DNA from: Fallopia convolvulus | Taxonomy: Eukaryota > Streptophyta > Magnoliopsida > Caryophyllales > Polygonaceae | Assembly: GCA_964016875.1 (NCBI GenBank) | Contig: OZ024733.1 | Span: 19,279,824-19,343,823 of the forward strand | Length of the DNA stretch: 64,000 nt | Direction: 5' to 3' | Shown: positions 33,454 to 45,296 of the stretch, piece after piece | Numbering within the stretch: position 1 is the first letter of the stretch | Layout: every line of letters starts with the position of its first letter | The notes under the pieces: generated by a model | The model's input: the letters and a program-made list of their open reading frames with translations, nothing else | Told to the model about the DNA's origin: nothing | Database searches by the model: none | Translations under genes and position numbers: made by a program

Positions 33454-34023
33454 TTGTTGGAGACCAATGGAAATGACAAGGGCGTATTTTTCAAAATCGT
33501 CCGTCGTCCACTACACAATCAGTTTCAGATCTGGTTTAGTTTTAGAGGAGAAAAGCTTCAGATCTGGTTTAATTTTAGAGGAGAAAAGCTTCAATTTTCC
33601 AAAATCGACTCAAAATTCAACCACCCAATCAATCTGAGCACTTCTCCAATCAAGTTCAATTGAAAAATTAATCTGAGGCTATGAAGATGACGCTTGGAGA
33701 AGATGACGGCTTGATATTCTACCTTAATCCCTTTTTCTATTTTTTATTTTAATAAAACAGTTTTTTTAAAGGAATTAATAAAATAATTTAATATTCCTTT
33801 TAAATAGTAAATGGAATTGGACACGTGGGCATACATGTGGCATTTTGTGGAATTGATTTTTTCCACCTCAGCACGCGTTGTAATACACGAAGCATTGAAG
33901 TCTTTGACCAGGTATTCAATAGAACACAATTATTAAGTTTAAGTATTCAATAGGTTCAAACTAAAGGTGAGGTGTCTATATGACAAATTGACACAAGTTC
34001 AGGGGGCTGTATATGTTTTAAGC

Positions 34024-34897
34024 CGAAGTGGGGCAATACTCCAATATATGTCAAATTAGGTCGAGTTAAGGCAGGTTATCATGCGGGTCCAACTCATTGA
34101 ACATTGAGTCAATATCGTCATTCACTGTTTAATTATTCTAAAATTATTAAATAACATTAATATGTTAAAATAAATAAAATTATTTTAAAAATTAAAAATA
34201 GTTTTTTGATTTAATAAAAATTCACATTTAAAGGTCAAAAACGAGTTGGGTGACGGTTGATTAGATTGAGATCGTGTATTCTTGAGACAGAATCGGATTT
34301 AAATCAATCGAGTTAGATTTAAGGTTAAGTCGATCGGATAATTTTTTTTTTTTGTGTGTATGTGTGTTTGGTGATCTTTTGACCTCTCTAATAATGATGC
34401 ATTTTATATTGCTTATCAATGTTATCTTGATACCTTTGAAAGAAGCGAAAATGAAAAGGAGAAAGTTCCTGAAGCATTAAGGAGAAAGGGGAATGTGATT
34501 AAATTGTATCCTAGTAGTGAATCATCGCTTAAAACTTTGCAACAAAAAAGGTTGAAAATTCGGAAAAAGGATGGCACAATTTTATTGACTTTGATGGGAG
34601 CAAGAAAGAAATGAAGCTAGTGCAGCTGTTGCAAATTGCAAGTGGTATGTGTAACGAAGGACAAATGTTGATTCATTAATGGATCCCCAGCATGGGATCT
34701 TTTGGATACCCTCTACCTTTTGTTTTTTCCACTTTCTCATTTTTTGAAATTTCCTTGCAAACCATATGGATGAATTTCTCACGTTGGATATATCTTCATT
34801 GTGGTTTGACTAGTTAATACGGAGTATATATAGTATAAATTTCTCACTTTGGGCATTGTAAGATTTTTTATGGAGTTTGTACCTACCCACATCCACA
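34024..34897. other. Intergenic, no assigned gene
   Basis: A plus-strand open stretch near 34395-34615 (NNDAFYIAYQCYLDTFER) and a nearby FIDFDGSKKE in another frame might be a decayed LINE RNase H fragment, but support is weak. Confidence 0.3.
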
Positions 34898-37370
34898 TTT
34901 TTTTTTGATTAGGTAAAAATTAGGGCGTACTCCTAAATCAAGGAGGCCACCCTAGAGCATCCTTTCGGATGAGAACATTAAGTTCTGGCAAGATTCTAAT
35001 AGTACTGATGGGGAGACTGTGGCCCATTTTGGCAATTTTATCGGCCACAGCGTTACAGGTCCTCTTAGAATGAACTAATCGAACCTTCTCGAAACCTTGC
35101 ATTGAGGCAAGGATATCGGAGATAATCATCTCTATCTCCCAAGGACAACATCGACTACCTTGGGCAGCTTGTAAAACTATTGAACTGTCGCCTTCGATTT
35201 CTATGTTTAAGAGTTTCCATTTTTTGCTTCCCTAATGGCATCCCTGAGCGCAAGTGCTTCTGCTTTCAAGGCCGAACATTTTCCATATTTCTGGACAGTC
35301 ATGGTTATCACTTGTCCTTTATGGTCTCGTATTACAATGCCCCAAGTAGCCTGGCCAGTTGTTAATCTAGATCCATCAAAGTTAATTTTAGTGACACCCC
35401 GTTGGGGTTTTCTCCATTTTGTCTCTTTCCCATTTTTCTTTCTTGTAACACATTCTTTGGTTCCTATCTTTTTTTCGTCCTCCTCCCACAGTTTGGCCCG
35501 TTCCCAATTTTGTAGTCGGTTACGTATGTAGAGGTTTAGGTCGAGTATTGGGTCATCAGAATTTTGTTGAAAAATCAGTTTATTTCTCTGATGCCATATA
35601 CACCACCAGCTAACAGCCAGTTCCGTAAATTCTTTGTTTCCAATCTGTCCATAAATTTCATTTAATATAGTTTGGGGCCTTTTGTTCGTTATGTCATAGG
35701 CATGCAGCATTTGCGTGGTCTTTGGGTTTACTTGTTGTATTATTCGGTGTGTATGCTGGCATTTGACAAATAGGTGTCCAATATCTTCCAACGTACATTT
35801 GCACATAACACAACCCTCAGGTGTCATTACATGGTTCTCTCTTAACCTTGCCTTCGTTGGGAGCCCATTGGAATGAAACTTCCATAAGAAGTTTTTTACT
35901 TTTGGGAATGTATCCAATTTCCATACCCAGTTGTTTATGCTTGGGTTCTGGGCTTGAAGATTTGTTATTAATTCAATTGCTGAGGACGTTGAAAACCATC
36001 CATTTTTACTTGGGGCCCAATAGAGTCGATCCGTAATACGGTTATCCGTGATTGGAATGGTGCTAATTTGTTCAACAATGTCATATGGGAGTATTTGTTG
36101 TAGTTGTGTTATTTTCCACTCTTTGTCCTCAGAAATGAAGTCCCTAACCTTTGTCGGGATCTCCGCCGTTGCAGGATCTAGTGTAAATGGTTCAAGGCTC
36201 TCATTCATTACCCATTTATCCTTCCAAAAGTTGATTGTTTCTCCATCGCCAACTTGCCAGATAAGTCCCTTTTCGAATTCTTGTCTTAAATTCATTAGTT
36301 TTTTCCATTGCCATGACATGCTAGACTTTAATTCGTATGTGAAGAAATTATCTTGCCGAAAGTATTTCTCAGTTACTACTTTGACCCAACTGTTCTCTGG
36401 TTCTCCTAGAATTTTCCATAATAATTTCATTTGGAGCGCTTTGTTCATGTGCTCTGCCTTTCGTATTCCAAGTCCTCCATGGGATTTTGGTTTGCATATT
36501 TTATCCCAACCAACAAGCGGCTTGTAGTGTTCATCTTTGTTCCATAGAAAACATCTATTTAATCTGTCTAGGTGTTCATGGACATTTTTCGGAAGCATAA
36601 AGCTTTGCATTATATAGTTCGGCTTTGCTGCTAGGTTGGCTCGGATAAGGGTCGCGCGACCTTCCTGGGATAGTGAATTGGCCTTCCACTTTGTTAACTG
36701 GTTTTGTGTTTTTCCTATCACTTCCTTAAACGTTTCCTTATTTACTTTTCCATTAATAATAGGGCATCCCAGGTATTTCTCTAAATCTGTCATGGCAGAA
36801 ATTCCAAGAGATTGTTGTACTTGTTGTTTATGCTGGTTATTAATGTTTTTTGATGTTTGAAATGCTGATTTATGGTAGTTCACTTTTTGTTCTGACACCG
36901 CATAGTAATTTTCAACAATTTGTCTTACCGTCATACACGCACTTTGGGACGCTTTGGAGAAAATTATTATATCGTCTGCAAAGGCTAAGAAGGGGATGCG
37001 AGTACCTCCTCGGGTAATGGGGAAGCCGATTTGGTTGTTCCTTTCTATGCTCATTTGTTGAAGTTTCCTGGCCAGGATTTCCATTCCCAAGACAAATAGA
37101 TAGGGTGATAGCGGGTCTCCTTGGCGAAGACCACGTTCTGGTAGAAAGGGGTCTGTAGGTCCATTGTTTACTAAAACTGAGAAGGAGGTCGTACACACGC
37201 ATTCTTTAACCCATTCTATGAAGACTGGGTGGAATCCGAATTTTTCCATGACTGTAAATAGGAATTGCCAGTCCACACGATCATAGGCTTTCTCCATATC
37301 AAGTTTCACTGCAATCCAACCATCTTTCGCCTTACTTCCTCTAAACGAGTGGAATATTTCATGTGCTATG
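34898..37370 (-). mobile_element. 5'-truncated L1-type LINE (minus strand)
   Basis: Poly(A) appears as the T-run at 34898-34906. Coding similarity stops abruptly near 37370 inside the RT domain, so this is a 5' truncation. No target duplication was found by eye. It is the same LINE family as the relics at 53090-54611 and 62260-64000. Confidence 0.85.
34938..37369 (-). pseudogene. LINE ORF2 fragment: RT palm, zf-RVT, RNase H, one frameshift
   Basis: It opens in the RT domain (IAHEIFHSFRGSKAKDGW, then KLDMEKAYDRVDW). GLRQGDPLSPYLF and an intact FADDIIIF follow, then CVMCKCTLEDIGHLFVKCQ of the zf-RVT region, IWHQRNKL, and RNase H (KINFDGSRLTTG, KAEALALRDAI). At an A-run near 35215 the frame slips by one and a stop follows at 35207. 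The other frame continues the RNase H domain (EIEGDSSIVLQAAQGS, CNAVADKIAK) to a stop at 34938. The frameshift at a homopolymer is the only break in about 2.4 kb. Confidence 0.88.
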
Positions 37371-37411
37371 GATCAACTACTACAAATTTATAAATTTTAA
37401 CGACCTACACC

Positions 37412-37735
37412 GACCCCATTTGGTTGCAATTCATGGAAGCGTAAACGTAATGGAAATAAATGTAGTCCATTTTAGTGTCATGATACATTGACAAAAAAAT
37501 CAACTTTTTTCCACAACGTCTTATCTATTGTAAGAAGGGGTTTGCTCCACCTCAATCATTCTTCCATAAAGGGGTGGGTAACAAAATAGTGGAATCACTC
37601 CCTTCTATCTCACTTTTACAATGGACAAGTTGTTGGATGATTTTTTTATATAAATGTATTATAACACTAAAAATGGTCTAGATTCATTTCGTTTCCGTTT
37701 TCGTTTCCATATGTTATGACAAACCAAACGGGGCC
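37412..37735. mobile_element. MITE candidate, ~324 bp
   Basis: The ends form an inverted repeat: GACCCCATTTGGTTG and, from the right, GGCCCCGTTTGGTTTG, both followed by a CATGGAA/CATATGGAAACG-like inner segment. The target duplication is not clear, so the superfamily is unassigned. Confidence 0.55.
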
Positions 37736-37739
37736 TTAA

Positions 37740-38477
37740 AGTAAGCTATAAGTGTGGCATTCGAGTAAGTCGGATTTGAGTCATTTTCAGTGCGGCTTAG
37801 GCATGTGTTCATGTTTGAATGGAGTTAAATTGGAATTGTTCATATTTCGGGTTTTGGATCAGCGTACAAACGGTTGGTTGGGTCGATCCACATTTCGTTC
37901 GATCGACACATTTCGACTTAAAGTCCGCTTAGATTCGGATCCATTATGGTTTGGGTTTTCCTGAGGTCAGGTCCATTTTACTTCAAATTTGTTAAGGGAA
38001 TGTTTCATTAGTTAGTGGAAAATAATTTTGGGCGAAAAATTATTTTTTATGTTTTGGAAAACGTAAAAAGTAGAGAGAGTTGCACAGATTTTAAGAGTGT
38101 TAAAAGTAGTTTTTGGGTGAAAAGTAATTTTTGTGAACAATTGAAACAAGGCCAAAGAGTATAGTTCTGATAGGGTCTATTCCATGTAGTGAAGATAAAT
38201 TTTCGATTTGTTTGGTCAAAACTCACCTCTAGTCTTGGATTTGTAAAGTTCACTTTTTAGGCACGCAGTTTTGCACACAAAATTTGATCTATTTGCAACA
38301 TGCTATAGTATAGTGTAACCATTTCACACTACAATATGACATAACATAAAAAATAATAAAATAAGATATTTTAATCTATTTTTGAGATTGTTGTGTAACT
38401 TTAAAGCTCACGCATGTTCTAGCACCCACTACCGAGTCTTAGACTTGTAAAGCTCACACCTATTCTAGCACCCCGTA
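37740..38477. other. Intergenic, with a two-copy direct repeat
   Basis: No gene. Near 38400-38490 a segment of about 50 bp is duplicated in tandem (AAAGCTCAC-C-T-TTCTAGCACCC then ACCGAGTC, twice). Confidence 0.4.
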
Positions 38478-38934
38478 ACCGAGTCCTCCATGATTATATA
38501 GATTATCGAGGCGAGGATGATCATAGGCCGGAGGGTTGGTTTGATGTGGCCAAGGAGAGCGGTGTTACGGGTTTAGGCGACGACGCGCTGGTTTGGGGCA
38601 GAACAGACCACGATTTGTTGTAGGCATTTGTCGAGCGTTGGCATCCGGACACCAACTCATTCCACTTCAGTTGGGGGGAGATTACTATTACGCTCCACGA
38701 CGTTGTCGAGATCTTATCCCTGCTGATTGACAATCTTGATATGGCGAGGGTGTCGAGTGCCACCTCACGGACTCAGATGATATTTGAGGTATTCGACGTC
38801 GATCTGGAGGCCGACCAGATGCTGTAGAGGGTTACGGAGAGTACATATATGAAGTAGATTTGGGTGTGGCACTACTTCTCGATCTTATCCATTTATATTT
38901 GTGTTTTTTCTGCAGACTTGGGTGTGGCACTACT

Positions 38935-40756
38935 TGTAACATCCCCGACCAAAGTGCATACGTCATTTGAATTCATATAAGATTAGTAGCATATGCATAG
39001 CATAGTGACATGATATATAGTGAATTTTTAAAAGTAATATTTATTTTCTAATTAAGTTTATTATATTTTAAAAAGTGTTTAACATAAAGTTAATTAATAA
39101 TTATTTCAGAGTAAAGTTTGTAGTAAAGGAGTTTTGAGGGTGAAAAACACAATTTTCCTTAACTTTTGCCGCCTTTGCGAGAGATATATACGTATGCTTG
39201 CTTTGCATTCTTCTTCATGAAGAATCTACAAAAGACGAAAAAAAAAACAGAAAGAAAGGAGAGGAGAAAAAAAGAAGAAGAATTAGATTTCGGTTGTTTT
39301 TGGTTGGATCTGGTATAAGATCTCTTCTATCGAGTTTTAATTTCGAAGTACAAACGTAGTTTGGTAAGTTTTTAATTAGTTAATGGTTTATTTAGATTTT
39401 TCTAATTTTTCCAGATCTAGATCTACAATTGCTTTTAATTTGAAAATTAGTCGATTTATAGTTCTCAGAGGGTGTTTTCGATATTGGATTTATATTCGGT
39501 AAAAGATTTCAGAGTAATTTTAGGGTTTTGTTTTGTAATGATATTATGGTGACCCTTGATCAATTTTTACAGAAAGGTTTGAACTAGAAAAATGTTCTTC
39601 TGTATATATAGTTTATCGTTGTCAAGTTTTAAAGGATTTGGAATTATACGCAAGAAGTTATAATGCATATTGGCATTTTATTGCATTTAGGGTTAACGTT
39701 TATAAGAGTAAATAGCCTAATTTGCATTGGGTTATATATAAGAGCTCAAGTCATAGATCGTGGTCAGAGTCAAGAGGAAGAGATATAGTATCTGTCTTGA
39801 ACAGTTGAGTATAGACCGGAGATTAAACCCTATGTGCTATATGTGTTAAATGAATATATGTGCTATATGAGTTCTATGGATATATGTGCTATATGGATGT
39901 ATGTGTTATATGTGATAGCTCTGAAAATTCCAGAGTTGTTTGCACAGAAATTATGTTAGCAGATGGCATATGATATATGATTACATGATGCACTTGATTG
40001 CATAGCATATTGCAATGAGCTTTAAAGGGATATGTGACTGTCTCGCCCTGAATTTGTATTACTGGACCTACGGGTCATACAAGATCTACGGATCATACAA
40101 GACCTACGAGTCATAATGAGGAAATCTTTGGATTTCTTTCCTAAAGCGACCATAAGAGTCATAATCAGGAGATCTTAGGATTTCTTTGCTAAAGGGACCA
40201 TAAGAGTTCATATACAGTATACCCGGGGCAGATTCAGGCTTGTACAGTTCACAGAATAATAAATCGGATACATCGGCATTTGCATTTGCATAATAAATTT
40301 CTTTATGACATATATATATATAATATGAATGTATATGTACATGGACTAAATTTCTGACTTTGTGCGAAATAATTGATGATGATTTATATTCACTGAGTAT
40401 GCGACTCACATAAATCGCAAAATAATTTTTCAAGCTCAGCTAGAACTTACTAGCGTGTGTCTCTTTTAGATGTCACATTCATACAGGTCGGCCGGCTGAA
40501 GCTCTATGCAACCTTCTCCTCCTCATTTTGCATCTTAGACATTTGGATTGTAATATAAGTTAGAGTAATAGATGTTTTAGTATGAGAAGTAACGACATAG
40601 AACTCTGTGTGTGTGTGTGTGTGTGTGTACAACCTTATATGGTTGTTACTTTCTGATATGTGCTTATGTGAAAATAGTTGTTATATGTGAATTATCTGTT
40701 TATATAAGAAACAAGTTAAGAGATAAGTATATGTCATAGGGTATAAGGGTGTCACA
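38935..40756 (+). mobile_element. Solo LTR (1822 bp) inside the PMD pseudogene
   Basis: The duplication CTACT is at 38930-38934 and 40757-40761. The termini are TGTAACATCCCCGACC and GGGTGTCACA, the TGT...ACA ends common in plant Ty3/gypsy LTRs. There is no internal coding region and no second LTR. The flanking PMD coding frame is rejoined when it is removed. It contains a (GT) microsatellite at 40605-40628. Confidence 0.88.
40605..40628. repeat. (GT)12 microsatellite
   Basis: An uninterrupted TG/GT run inside the solo LTR. Confidence 0.95.
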
Positions 40757-41697
40757 CTACTTCCCGATGTTCGCCTACCAAGCATTACTAAATACTACGA
40801 CTATGGCTGATCTGAGAGCTGCCACCCATGAGCAAAGAAACAGGGTTGTTAGGGACTCAGAGCGACTCTTGGAGATTCGGTTGATCTTGGATGGTCTTAC
40901 GGCGGACCAAGTAAATATTTGACTTTTTCCTATACCTTCGTTTTAAATCATTTTGTGCAACGTTCTAATTAAAGTGTAGGTTGTCTGGATGCCATGGGGG
41001 GCGTTGGAGCTCGAATGCAAGAATTCGATGACCTTATATCGAGATGTACTCGAGTGTGGAGACATCGAGGCGCCGTACATGCCAGACCGAGTGGTTTGAC
41101 AGATGGGCTTCGTGCAGGACATCCCGCTCCCTCGCATCACGCACGCGACTTTTCACCTAGCAAAGGGGATTAAGAAGTACGAGGTCTTATTCAGCGATGA
41201 GTTCCATCGATTGGCCTCGACGACATGAGCACCTCATCTCCCTTGATGGTCGCGCACCGGTGGTTGAAGGGTGGGAGGTGGACCGTGGCTACCTCGATTG
41301 GTTTTTGCCTCGCACTCATCCGAGGCTAGACCCGAGGTGCAGTACTATAGAGGTTCCAGTACCACAAGACATATTCTTCGTTGAGGCGCATAAGGTTTTT
41401 CCTCATAATTTTGTATTTTATTGTAAATTCGTTTTTATTCACCGATTTTATTTAATTGTTTTAACTGGCTTAATTTTTACAGCGCAACCGTTTGGTAGTC
41501 GGGGTGATGAGTGAGCATCTTCATGATATGGAGCCGATTTACGAGATTTCAAGCACTCTCAGATCGAGCGTTGCATTGATATCTTGTCCGGCTCCCTTCC
41601 AACTATTGTGGCTCCGCTTCCTCTTGCCTCCTAGACCTAGCACGAGCGAGGCTAGCATAGTAGGACCCAACCCTTCTCCGAGACCTAGGATATTTTG

Positions 41698-41875
41698 AAT
41701 TCGTAGTTGTTGGACTTGTTTTGTATTTTGAATATTTTGATGTGTGAGATTTCGTAGTTGTTGGACTTGTTTTTTATTTTGGATATTTTGATTAACGAGA
41801 TTTTGCAGTTGTTCGACTTGTTTTGTATTTTGAATATTTTTATTTACGATATTTCATAGTTGTCTATATAAGTGC
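41698..41875. repeat. Tandem repeat, three to four ~55-bp units
   Basis: Units contain GTAGTTGTTGGACTTGTTTT and a TATTTTGAATATTTT tail, repeated with small changes directly after the PMD pseudogene stop. Confidence 0.8.
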
Positions 41876-41887
41876 GGATGACGCCCT

Positions 41888-41990
41888 TACCCTAAACCCT
41901 CACAACTTTAAATGCTAAACCCTCACAACCCTCAAAATCCTAAACCATCAAAACCCTAAACCCTAAACCTTCATAATCCTCAAAACCCTA
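41888..41990. repeat. Telomere-like CCCTAAA repeats, interspersed
   Basis: Several CCCTAAA or CCTAAACC units occur, interrupted by CTCACAA and TCAAAA words. It is too degenerate to be a true telomere and looks like an interstitial or transposon-borne tract. Confidence 0.6.
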
Positions 41991-42003
41991 CAAATCTAGG
42001 CCA

Positions 42004-42166
42004 ATTTCACACCATATAATGGCGTGAAATATGGGCATAACGGTCTGGGCCAATTTCTGGCCCAGACCTTGCCCCAAGTCTGGGCCAAAAATTGGCTAGT
42101 ATTTCACGCCACCTTATGGCGTGAAATACTTGCCAAGAACTCGGGTGAGCTTCTCGACCGAGTTCT
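42004..42166. repeat. Cluster of four hairpins
   Basis: Hairpin 1, 42004-42030: 11-bp arms with one mismatch (ATTTCACACCA / TGGCGTGAAAT). Hairpin 2, 42042-42068: perfect 11-bp arms (GGTCTGGGCCA / TGGCCCAGACC). Hairpin 3, 42098-42130: perfect 14-bp arms (AGTATTTCACGCCA / TGGCGTGAAATACT). Loops 1-3 are 5 nt. Hairpin 4, 42136-42166: perfect 9-bp arms (AGAACTCGG / CCGAGTTCT) with a 13-nt loop. Arms of hairpins 1 and 3 are near copies of each other. Confidence 0.85.
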
Positions 42167-42279
42167 GTTCTATTGAACGAGGATTATAAAATGAAATAGT
42201 GAAAAAATGAAATGACATAAAACATGAAATTACATAATTCAAGATAATAGTGTATTATAAAATAAAATTACATAAAAAT

Positions 42280-45238
42280 TATAATAGCCGCAATTTCTAA
42301 TAAAAAGAAATGGTTATTTTTACTAATTAAATTATTTTTTTAAAATAAAAAGATATTCCTTATTATGATTTTTCATAATAATAATAATAATTTTGGTTAA
42401 ATTTAACTTGATAGCAAATAAAAATTTATGTAATTAAATATAAATGATATTTTAATTTATGTTCCGTTAACTTAAGATTTTAAATAAAAAAAATGAAGGA
42501 ATTGGATGGAGAATAAAAATGCTAGAGGTGGTACTCAAACCCTCGACCTCTTACACTCTCCACACCCAATGCTCCTTTCTTTCCGCTATGCTATCAATGT
42601 CACTTAAGGGAAACTCTTTAATTTATTCCCTTCTTTCTTCAAAGATTTCAAGAAGCTTCAATGGTGATTTGACGTACATCAAACATTCACCATTTTCAGC
42701 TCTTTTCTCCACCAATCACCCTTCCTCTAAACCTCCATTCTCACCAATCCTCTCATTCCTTCCATTACAATCCACCCCTCCATGCAACCAATGGAGCTTT
42801 ACCTCCACTTCCATGAGAGGTCAAACTTCCATGGTGGAGGATTGAGAAGCTTTTTCCTCCACTATAAATAAGGGTAGGAGCAAGAGTAAAATTCACTCAT
42901 CAATTCCTCTCTTTCTACACCTCTAAATCATCCTAATTTTAAGCCAAATTCCGGAATTTTAAGTCACCTCCAAATCTGTTTTTTCTTAAAAATTCCACAA
43001 AAAATTCCTTTCTCCTTCCTTTGGCCGCCGGAGCACCACTGCCCCTGGGACACACCACCGGCTACCTCGCACTCGTTACCGCCACCCGAGTTCCACTGCT
43101 ATCGCCTCCACCACCGGCTAGGAGAAGTCGTTCGTCGTTCCATCCTGTTCTCTAGTTACGTGAAACGAAGAAGAGGAAGAAAGAAAGGAGAAGTGGGCCT
43201 ATTCTTTTGAGTAATTTTTGGATTGATTTTAGGCCCAAAGTCAAGAATTAGCACATCAGAATTTTATTAAGGGGAATAGAGAAAGAAGAAGCCCAAACTC
43301 GCCCATCTCGATTTCCGAGCCCAAATTCCGTCCCATTATCTCTCGGTATAAATTCACGACTTGTATTTTAATTAATATTTTTTTATAAAATATTTTTTAC
43401 ATATATATAATATTTATTTAAATTAATTGAGTAAATATTACAAGTGGGTTATTAAAAAGAAATTTATGGAATTAAATTCATTTGCATGCCCATCTGGCTA
43501 GTTTATAATTTTTATAAAATTATTTTAGACATCACCTTGAAATAATAACAAAGGAATATTATTATTGGGTTATCCTAACTAAATTATTAAAATAAATAAT
43601 TTAAAATAAATACCTTACTCTTAAGAAAAGAAAATAAGATAAGGTTATTCTAAGGAAATGAAATAAGGATTTTAATATAATCCATTTCTTTAAATTATCT
43701 CGGATTGCTAGGTCAATCTATCGAATTTTTTAAGTCGTCTTAAATTCCGAGTTCGATTAAGATCAAGTGAAATTCAAGGAAAGTGGATATTCTCTTTGAA
43801 ACTTTTTCGATATCTCAATTTCGTTAATCTTCTCTATCGTTATTATTATCGTTATTATTTTCAGTTATTTGTGGCATTGCTTGTTTCAATCTGTTTTCGA
43901 GATTTGTTAAAGATTTAAGATAGGTTTAGGGATGCGTGTTTTGACCCTAACATCTCTCTATAATATGTCGAGTGGTACGGCTTTACACCCTCTCTTCCCT
44001 TGACAATTCGTTATAGCCCACCGAGTGGTACGGTGCATCACCCTCTCTTCCCTCGGTATTATTGAGTGGTTTGGCTTACCGCCCTCTCTTCTCTCGATAA
44101 TTCAGATCATGATTTTTTCCGCTCCTATTCGTTGGAGGGATGTTACACCCTAACTAGGTTTTGGAACTCCGTTCCATTTATGAATCCGACTCTTTCATAT
44201 CCCCCACCCCCTTAAAATTATAAATAATATAAATCGTTTTGACACGTAATAAAGATAGGTGCTAGTGCAGGATAATTAAAATGACCTGGGTTGGATTAGT
44301 ACAACTTGGAAGACCAACCCGGCTCTCGACTCTTTGAGGACCGTCCTTCTAATCTGAATGCTTACTTGGACTTGTCTAGGTGGGCTTGGTACTTAAGCGC
44401 CTTCGGGCCGCCTCCCCAATCTGGAGCTCCGAATATGATAAGGTTGGTTGAGGCCCGATAAGGGTACGAGAGGCTTTTATAAACTTGATATGTAATAAAA
44501 CGTTCCCAACAATACTTGTACTCTAAAACGATTTACAATCTTGTAGTGTTCTTCTTCTCATGAAATAGTTTATCTCTCTTCGAGATGAACTAGTTTTCGT
44601 TCGTATAAGCTGCACAAAAGATGTTGTTACTTTCAAATAAATCTTCTCCATTATCTTATTGATAAAAAGATGATATTACCAACTTACCCTTTAGAATTTC
44701 CATTCTCACTTGCTTAGTCTCCTTAGACTAATTCCATTTGTTTCCACATTTTTTGCCTGGTATTTTTCACCCTTTGCGACAAATATAAGACTCTAGGAAG
44801 TTCCCACCGAAGTTTTGAAGACAAAGTCTAGAAGGTTTGAGAAGAGTTATGCAAGGATAGAAGGTCAAGGCAAGACGACATTGAAGGAAGGAAGGAATTT
44901 TCATACAGCAAAGCATTCAGAAGATGGTGCACCAGCTTTTCCAGTTTAAGCCAAGCAAATCATCACCATATGAGTTGTCTTGGGGAAATATACTTGTATT
45001 TTCAATACGCCTTTTCAACTCTTTTATAATATGGGCTTTATAATTCGCTATTACATCCTTTGTAAAATAACTACCAATCTAATGAACGAATGTTCTTCTT
45101 AATGAATAAAGTTCCGTTTTTAGTCATTTCTCCTTTAATTATGTCTTATTATATACTTTAAAGCCTTGGGTGACTTTGGACGGTAAAATCCGAGGTCACT
45201 GGCGGTAATACACATCGTTGTAAAATAAGGGTGTTACA
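42280..45238 (+). mobile_element. Putative long solo LTR (Ty3/gypsy type), left end undefined
   Basis: The block ends GGGTGTTACA at 45238, as plant gypsy LTRs often do. It holds a TATA-like CTATAAATAAGGG near 42863 and no long ORF. A 19-bp perfect direct repeat (42259-42277 and 45239-45257) brackets it. That is longer than a normal LTR target duplication, and the left end does not start with TG. Treat the extent as provisional. Confidence 0.45.
43969..44097. repeat. Three-copy imperfect repeat
   Basis: GAGTGGTACGG or GAGTGGTTTGG followed by a CACCCTCTCTTCCCT-like segment occurs three times, about 45-50 bp apart (43969, 44022, 44063). Confidence 0.75.
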
Positions 45239-45296
45239 AAAATAAAATTACATAAAATATTGTTCGACTCTTGACTTACAAAACAACTACAACATA

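Larger units (their letters stand above)
32787..34023. mobile_element. Mutator-like non-autonomous element with ~100-bp terminal inverted repeats
   Basis: The left end (from 32787, GCTTAAAACATATACCGCCC) and the right end (33920-34023, read in reverse GCTTAAAACATATACAGCCC) form imperfect inverted repeats of about 100 bp, including TTGTCAT-TAGACACC and CCTATTGA blocks. Long inverted repeats suggest a MULE. No 9-bp duplication is evident (flanks GTCCGATGG and CGAAGTGGG). The interior has tandem repeats and no transposase. Confidence 0.65.
38478..41697 (+). pseudogene. Plant mobile domain (PMD/MAIN-like) pseudogene, split by a solo LTR
   Basis: Translated pieces match the plant mobile domain, a domain of MAIN-like proteins and many transposon-carried genes. 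First piece: AFVERWHPDTNSFHFSWGE followed by ITITLHDVVEILSLLIDN. Second piece: WVWHYFPMFAYQALLN, interrupted after the WHY codons by the solo LTR 38935-40756. It ends at a possible donor GTAAAT near 40911. Third piece, after AG at about 40979: VVWMPWGALELECKNS, IEAPYMPDRVV, QMGFVQDIPLPRI. Stops occur after GRTDHDLL, after ADQML and after PDRVV, and a frame change follows LAST. It is non-functional. It probably belonged to a PMD-bearing MULE whose ends I could not define. Confidence 0.72.

Noticed and set aside
41197..41698. Separate small plus-strand genes
   Set aside because: Explained as frame-shifted remains of the PMD pseudogene.
41888..41990. A telomere or chromosome end
   Set aside because: Units are few and interrupted, and genes and transposons continue on both sides.
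42519..42845. A 108-codon plus-strand gene
   Set aside because: Ser/Leu/Pro-rich open stretch inside an LTR-like block with no motif; chance ORF.
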